A DNA stretch of 7,862 bases, taken from Treponema sp. (GTDB lineage: Bacteria > Spirochaetota > Spirochaetia > Treponematales > Breznakiellaceae). Under the pieces are notes generated by a model. That model worked only from the letters and a program-made list of their open reading frames with translations, was not told the DNA's origin and searched no databases. The stretch's first letter is position 1, and every line of letters starts with the position of its first letter. This document shows positions 5,597 through 7,862 of this stretch, piece after piece. The stretch lies in contig JAITHH010000274.1 in the NCBI GenBank assembly GCA_031280065.1, forward strand, positions 1-7,862, read 5' to 3'. The position numbers and the translations under genes were made by a program.

Positions 5597-5623
5597 GACA
5601 TCCCCGGCCCAGCCGTATACACT
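5595..5623 (+). promoter_or_regulatory. Sigma70-type promoter of the rfu operon
   Basis: A perfect -35 TTGACA (5595-5600) is followed after 17 bases by TACACT (5618-5623), which has four of six -10 bases. Transcription would begin near 5630, just before the first paired strand of the FMN aptamer at 5637, as expected for a riboswitch leader. Confidence 0.7.
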
Positions 5624-5636
5624 CACCATAACAAAA

Positions 5637-5787
5637 GATTTTCAGGGTCGGGTGCGTTTTGACAGGCGGAATGACCTGCAAACAATTCCCTACCGGCGGT
5701 ATAGCCCGCGAATTCAGGAGAACCACGCTCCCGGATTGAACCGGTGAAATTCCGGCGCCGACGGTATAGTCCGGATGGACGAAAATC
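5637..5787 (+). promoter_or_regulatory. FMN riboswitch (RFN element) aptamer
   Basis: The conserved RFN core is visible in order. P1 is GATTTTC (5637-5643) with GAAAATC (5781-5787). Then come CAGGGTCGGGTG (5643-5654), ATTCCCTACCGGCGGTATAG (5685-5704), CCCGCGA (5705-5711), a variable P4 hairpin (about 5712-5740), CCGGTGAAATTCCGG (5741-5755) for P5, and GCCGACGGTATAGTCCGGATGG (key bases at 5757-5778) for P6. It binds flavin mononucleotide and, with the terminator at 5849, should lower rfuAB transcription when FMN is plentiful. The one odd point is loop L2: about 30 extra bases (5655-5684) with their own small hairpin sit between GGGTG and ATTCCC, where the loop normally has only a few. The rest matches the consensus closely, so the assignment is firm although the insertion might change ligand response. 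Confidence 0.95.
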
Positions 5788-5876
5788 GAGCAGGCGGGAT
5801 ACCTGCCCTTGGCCGGCATCCCCGCTTCCGGATCTCCCAAAGATAACGCCCCGGATCATCAATCCGGGGTTTTTTT
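5788..5876 (+). terminator. Riboswitch expression platform with intrinsic terminator
   Basis: CCCCGGAT (5849-5856) pairs perfectly with ATCCGGGG (5862-5869) around CATCA, followed by seven T (5870-5876): a strong intrinsic terminator 35 bases before rfuA. Before it lies a small hairpin GCAGG/CCTGC (5790-5806). The left-arm sequence CCGGATC also occurs at 5828-5834, and CCGGAT at 5771-5776 inside the aptamer, so the right arm has alternative partners. That fits a switch between terminator and antiterminator governed by FMN. Confidence 0.9.
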
Positions 5877-5911
5877 GTACCCCCGCATTACCCAAAATAT
5901 GGAGACTTTAT

Positions 5912-6934
5912 ATGAAGCAAAAAAACTTTTGCCTGGCTCTGGCTGCGGCGGTATTGCTGCTGCCGGCCTGCACGGAGAAGGAAACTCCCAAAATTCCCGG
6001 AAAAACGCATATCGGGGTGTTCATCCCTGGGGTCATGTCTGGAAGCCCCATCTACGAGATGCTGGCCCAGGGGGTGCGGCAGGGCGCGGCGGATTTTTCT
6101 TCCCCAGAGGATGTGGAAGTCACCGTGGTGGAAGGGGGCTACAATCAGGCCGAGTGGGAAGCGAAGATCACCGCCATGGCCGCGTCCGGGTCCTACGATC
6201 TTATTGTTTCCTCGAACCCTTCCATGCCGGCCATTGCAGCCTCGGTGTCCCAGGGCTTTCCCAGCCAGCGTTTCCTTCTTTTAAATGGGGAACTGGCGGG
6301 GCATCCTAGAATCTTCACCCTGGCCTATAACCAGTGGGAGCAGGCTTATATGGCAGGGCATATCGCCGCCCTGGTTACCCTGGAAGCGGCTCCCGGGGGA
6401 GCGCGAAGGGTAGGCTTAGTGGCGGGCCAGGAATATCCCGACATGACCGGCGTCATTGCCCCAGGCTATCTGGCGGGAGCCCAGGCAGCGGACGCGGATT
6501 TTTCGCTGGTCTTCCGGGTGGTGGGAAACTGGTTTGACGCGGGCAAGGGGGCGGAGCTGGCCCATGAAATGATCGGCCAGGGCGTTTCGGTGATCCTCTG
6601 CGTGGCCGGAGGGGCCAACGAAGGGGTTGTCCAGGCGGCTTCCGAGGCGGGGGCCAAGGTGGTGTGGTTCGACATCAACGGCTACGGCGTCCGCCCCGGC
6701 ACCGTGGTGGGCAGCGCGGTCCTGGCCCAGGAAAAAGCCGCCCGCGAACAGACCAGGCGCTTTTTGGAGGGAACGCTTCCCTTTGGCAGCGCGGAAATCC
6801 TGGGAGCCGCCCAGGGCTATGTGGATTTTGTGGAGGACGATCCCCGCTACCATGCCGCGGTGAGCGAGGATGTCAGGGAAAAACAGGCCCTCTTGACTGC
6901 CCGGTTCAGGGCCGGGACAGGACCGGAAAAATAA
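5912..6934 (+). CDS. rfuA: RfuA, riboflavin-binding lipoprotein of ABC transporter
   Basis: A 340-residue exported lipoprotein. The start at 5912 has GGAGA (5901-5905) six bases upstream; the open frame runs further back, but that part is the riboswitch leader. A basic N-terminus and hydrophobic core (FCLALAAAVLLL) end in LPAC with Cys20 as the likely lipidated residue. The mature part is a BMP / PnrA-like (Med family) periplasmic-binding fold: IGVFIPGVMSGSPIYEMLAQ (34-53), VVEGGYNQAEWEAKI (72-86), SYDLIVSSNPSM (94-105), YNQWEQAYMAGHIAAL (139-154), RVGLVAGQEYP (166-176), VILCVAGGANEGV (227-239), VVWFDINGYG (250-259). BMP proteins bind nucleosides or riboflavin; the FMN riboswitch in the leader, together with the RfuA known in Treponema pallidum, points to riboflavin. 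The stop overlaps the rfuB start (TAATG). A close relative binding purine nucleosides cannot be excluded on fold alone. Confidence 0.88.
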   Translation: MKQKNFCLALAAAVLLLPACTEKETPKIPGKTHIGVFIPGVMSGSPIYEMLAQGVRQGAADFSSPEDVEVTVVEGGYNQAEWEAKITAMAASGSYDLIVSSNPSMPAIAASVSQGFPSQRFLLLNGELAGHPRIFTLAYNQWEQAYMAGHIAALVTLEAAPGGARRVGLVAGQEYPDMTGVIAPGYLAGAQAADADFSLVFRVVGNWFDAGKGAELAHEMIGQGVSVILCVAGGANEGVVQAASEAGAKVVWFDINGYGVRPGTVVGSAVLAQEKAAREQTRRFLEGTLPFGSAEILGAAQGYVDFVEDDPRYHAAVSEDVREKQALLTARFRAGTGPEK

Positions 6935-7862
6935 TGGTGGAACTCCGGGGGATAAGGAAGCGTTTTTCCGCTAATGGGGTGCTGGCCTTGGACGGAGCCG
7001 GTTTCTCTGCCCGCCCCGGGGAGATTCACGCCCTTTTAGGGGAGAACGGCGCGGGAAAATCCACGCTGATGCACATCATGGCGGGTTTCCTGAACCCGGA
7101 CAGGGGCGGCATCCTAATGAAGGGGAAGGAGGCCCGGTTCTCCAGTCCCGCGGACGCCCTGGCAGCGGGGATAGGCATGGTCCGCCAGCACCCAAACTTG
7201 ATACGGGGCTTCAAGGTTTGGGAGGACTGCGTTACCGGGGCGGAACCCCGGCGGGGGGGGATCCTCAGACCCAAGGCGGCCCGGAACCGGGCGGCGGAAC
7301 TCTCAAAGCGCTGGGGGTTCGGCCTGGATGTGGACGCGGTGACCTCAAGTCTTACCGTGAGCCAGCGGCAGAAGGCGGCGGTCCTGGCCCTGCTGATCCG
7401 GGAGGCGGAGTATCTTATCTTTGATGAACCCACCGCGGTGCTGAGTCCCGGCGAGACCCAGGGGCTGTTTGCCCTTTTCAGGGCCCTCAGGGATGGGGGG
7501 AAAGGGGTGATCCTCATTTCCCATAAGCTGGAGGAAACCCTGGCTCTGGCCGGCTGGATCACGGTTCTGGGGAAGGGAAAAACCCTGGCCTCCGGGGAGG
7601 CCGCTTCCTTTTCAGGGGATAGTTTGCAGGCGCTGATGTTCGGCAGCCTGGAGGAAAAACCAGTTTCGGCAAGACCGGCCAGGGCCAAAAAAAGGACATC
7701 CCCGGGGGCCGGAAACAAGCCGCCGGTCTTGAGTGTGCAAAACCTGGGGCTGGAAATCCCCGGACGGCCCTTTATCCGGGGGGCCTGCCTGGATGTCGCC
7801 CCAGGCGCGATTCTGGGCGTGGCCGGGGTCAGGGACAGCGGCCTTGAGACCCTGGAACTGGG
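6934..7862 (+). CDS. rfuB: RfuB, riboflavin ABC transporter ATPase (partial, 3' end missing)
   Basis: The first 309 residues of a tandem-domain ABC ATPase of the RbsA / nucleoside-transporter type (usually about 500 residues), running off the right edge. Domain 1 has Walker A GENGAGKST (36-44), Q-loop Gln85 in VRQHP, a signature region LTVSQRQK (140-147) in place of LSGGQ, Walker B YLIFDEPTA (160-168) with Asp164 and Glu165, and H-loop His197 in SHK. A basic, Pro-rich linker (about 242-264, RPARAKKRTSPGAGNKP) leads to domain 2, which opens VLSVQNLGLEIPGRPF and has the weak Walker A-like GVAGVRDSG (295-303) normal for this family's second half. The ATG overlaps the rfuA stop by one base, so translation is probably coupled. 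It would power RfuA-delivered riboflavin uptake with two permeases (rfuC, rfuD) expected just downstream. Confidence 0.88.
   Translation, partial: MVELRGIRKRFSANGVLALDGAGFSARPGEIHALLGENGAGKSTLMHIMAGFLNPDRGGILMKGKEARFSSPADALAAGIGMVRQHPNLIRGFKVWEDCVTGAEPRRGGILRPKAARNRAAELSKRWGFGLDVDAVTSSLTVSQRQKAAVLALLIREAEYLIFDEPTAVLSPGETQGLFALFRALRDGGKGVILISHKLEETLALAGWITVLGKGKTLASGEAASFSGDSLQALMFGSLEEKPVSARPARAKKRTSPGAGNKPPVLSVQNLGLEIPGRPFIRGACLDVAPGAILGVAGVRDSGLETLEL

Noticed and set aside
4772..5622. Minus-strand open frames across the tandem array as genes
   Set aside because: They read the repeat in different frames, start at arbitrary ATGs without ribosome sites, and break at the 110-base unit. They are better described as decayed repeat sequence.
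5744..5911. Upstream extension of rfuA in the same frame
   Set aside because: This part is FMN aptamer and terminator. The lipoprotein signal and the ribosome site place the start at 5912.

Overview
The window reads as part of a spirochete chromosome, most likely a Treponema. This rests on gene content: a cheA end followed by a CheW–CheR-like fusion and cheX, a eukaryotic-type hexokinase, and an FMN-riboswitch-led riboflavin ABC transporter of the Rfu type. The many short repeats between genes are compatible with one of the larger environmental or insect-gut treponemes, but that is inference and the species cannot be fixed from the sequence.

Layout, left to right, with all genes on the + strand. 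Bases 1-402 are the end of cheA. Bases 402-1739 are a CheW domain fused to a degenerate CheR-like methyltransferase domain. After a 306-base gap comes the CheY-P phosphatase gene cheX (2046-2513). A repeat-bounded, hairpin-rich segment (2511-2700) begins in the cheX stop codon, and tRNA-Val(GAC) (2744-2817) with a small terminator follows. Hexokinase lies at 2874-4223. Bases 4224 to about 5597 form a gene-poor repeat patch: a hairpin element, a MITE-like element, a truncated Rpn/PD-(D/E)XK-type transposase remnant, and about five tandem ~111-bp units. From 5595 there is a sigma70-type promoter, an FMN riboswitch aptamer (5637-5787), an intrinsic terminator (5849-5876), rfuA (lipoprotein receptor, 5912-6934) and the first two thirds or so of rfuB (ATPase, 6934 to beyond the window).

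How the genes work together: CheA, the CheW fusion and CheX belong to one chemosensory pathway, in which array scaffold and kinase feed CheY and CheX removes the CheY phosphate. The cheY gene that usually follows cheX in treponemes is not here; a repeat and a tRNA occupy the site. RfuA and RfuB are the receptor and motor of riboflavin uptake, and the FMN riboswitch gives feedback control by the end product of the vitamin.

The most noteworthy points are: (i) a short inverted repeat, based on AAGGAAGCGCTGATTAAAT, found at five places, once supplying the cheX stop codon and once running into the -35 box of the rfu promoter; (ii) a paired base change that preserves a palindrome in two copies of it; (iii) a 30-base insertion in loop L2 of the FMN riboswitch whose hairpin is nearly identical to the hairpin just after the aptamer; and (iv) a 111-bp tandem array that looks like decayed coding sequence on the minus strand.
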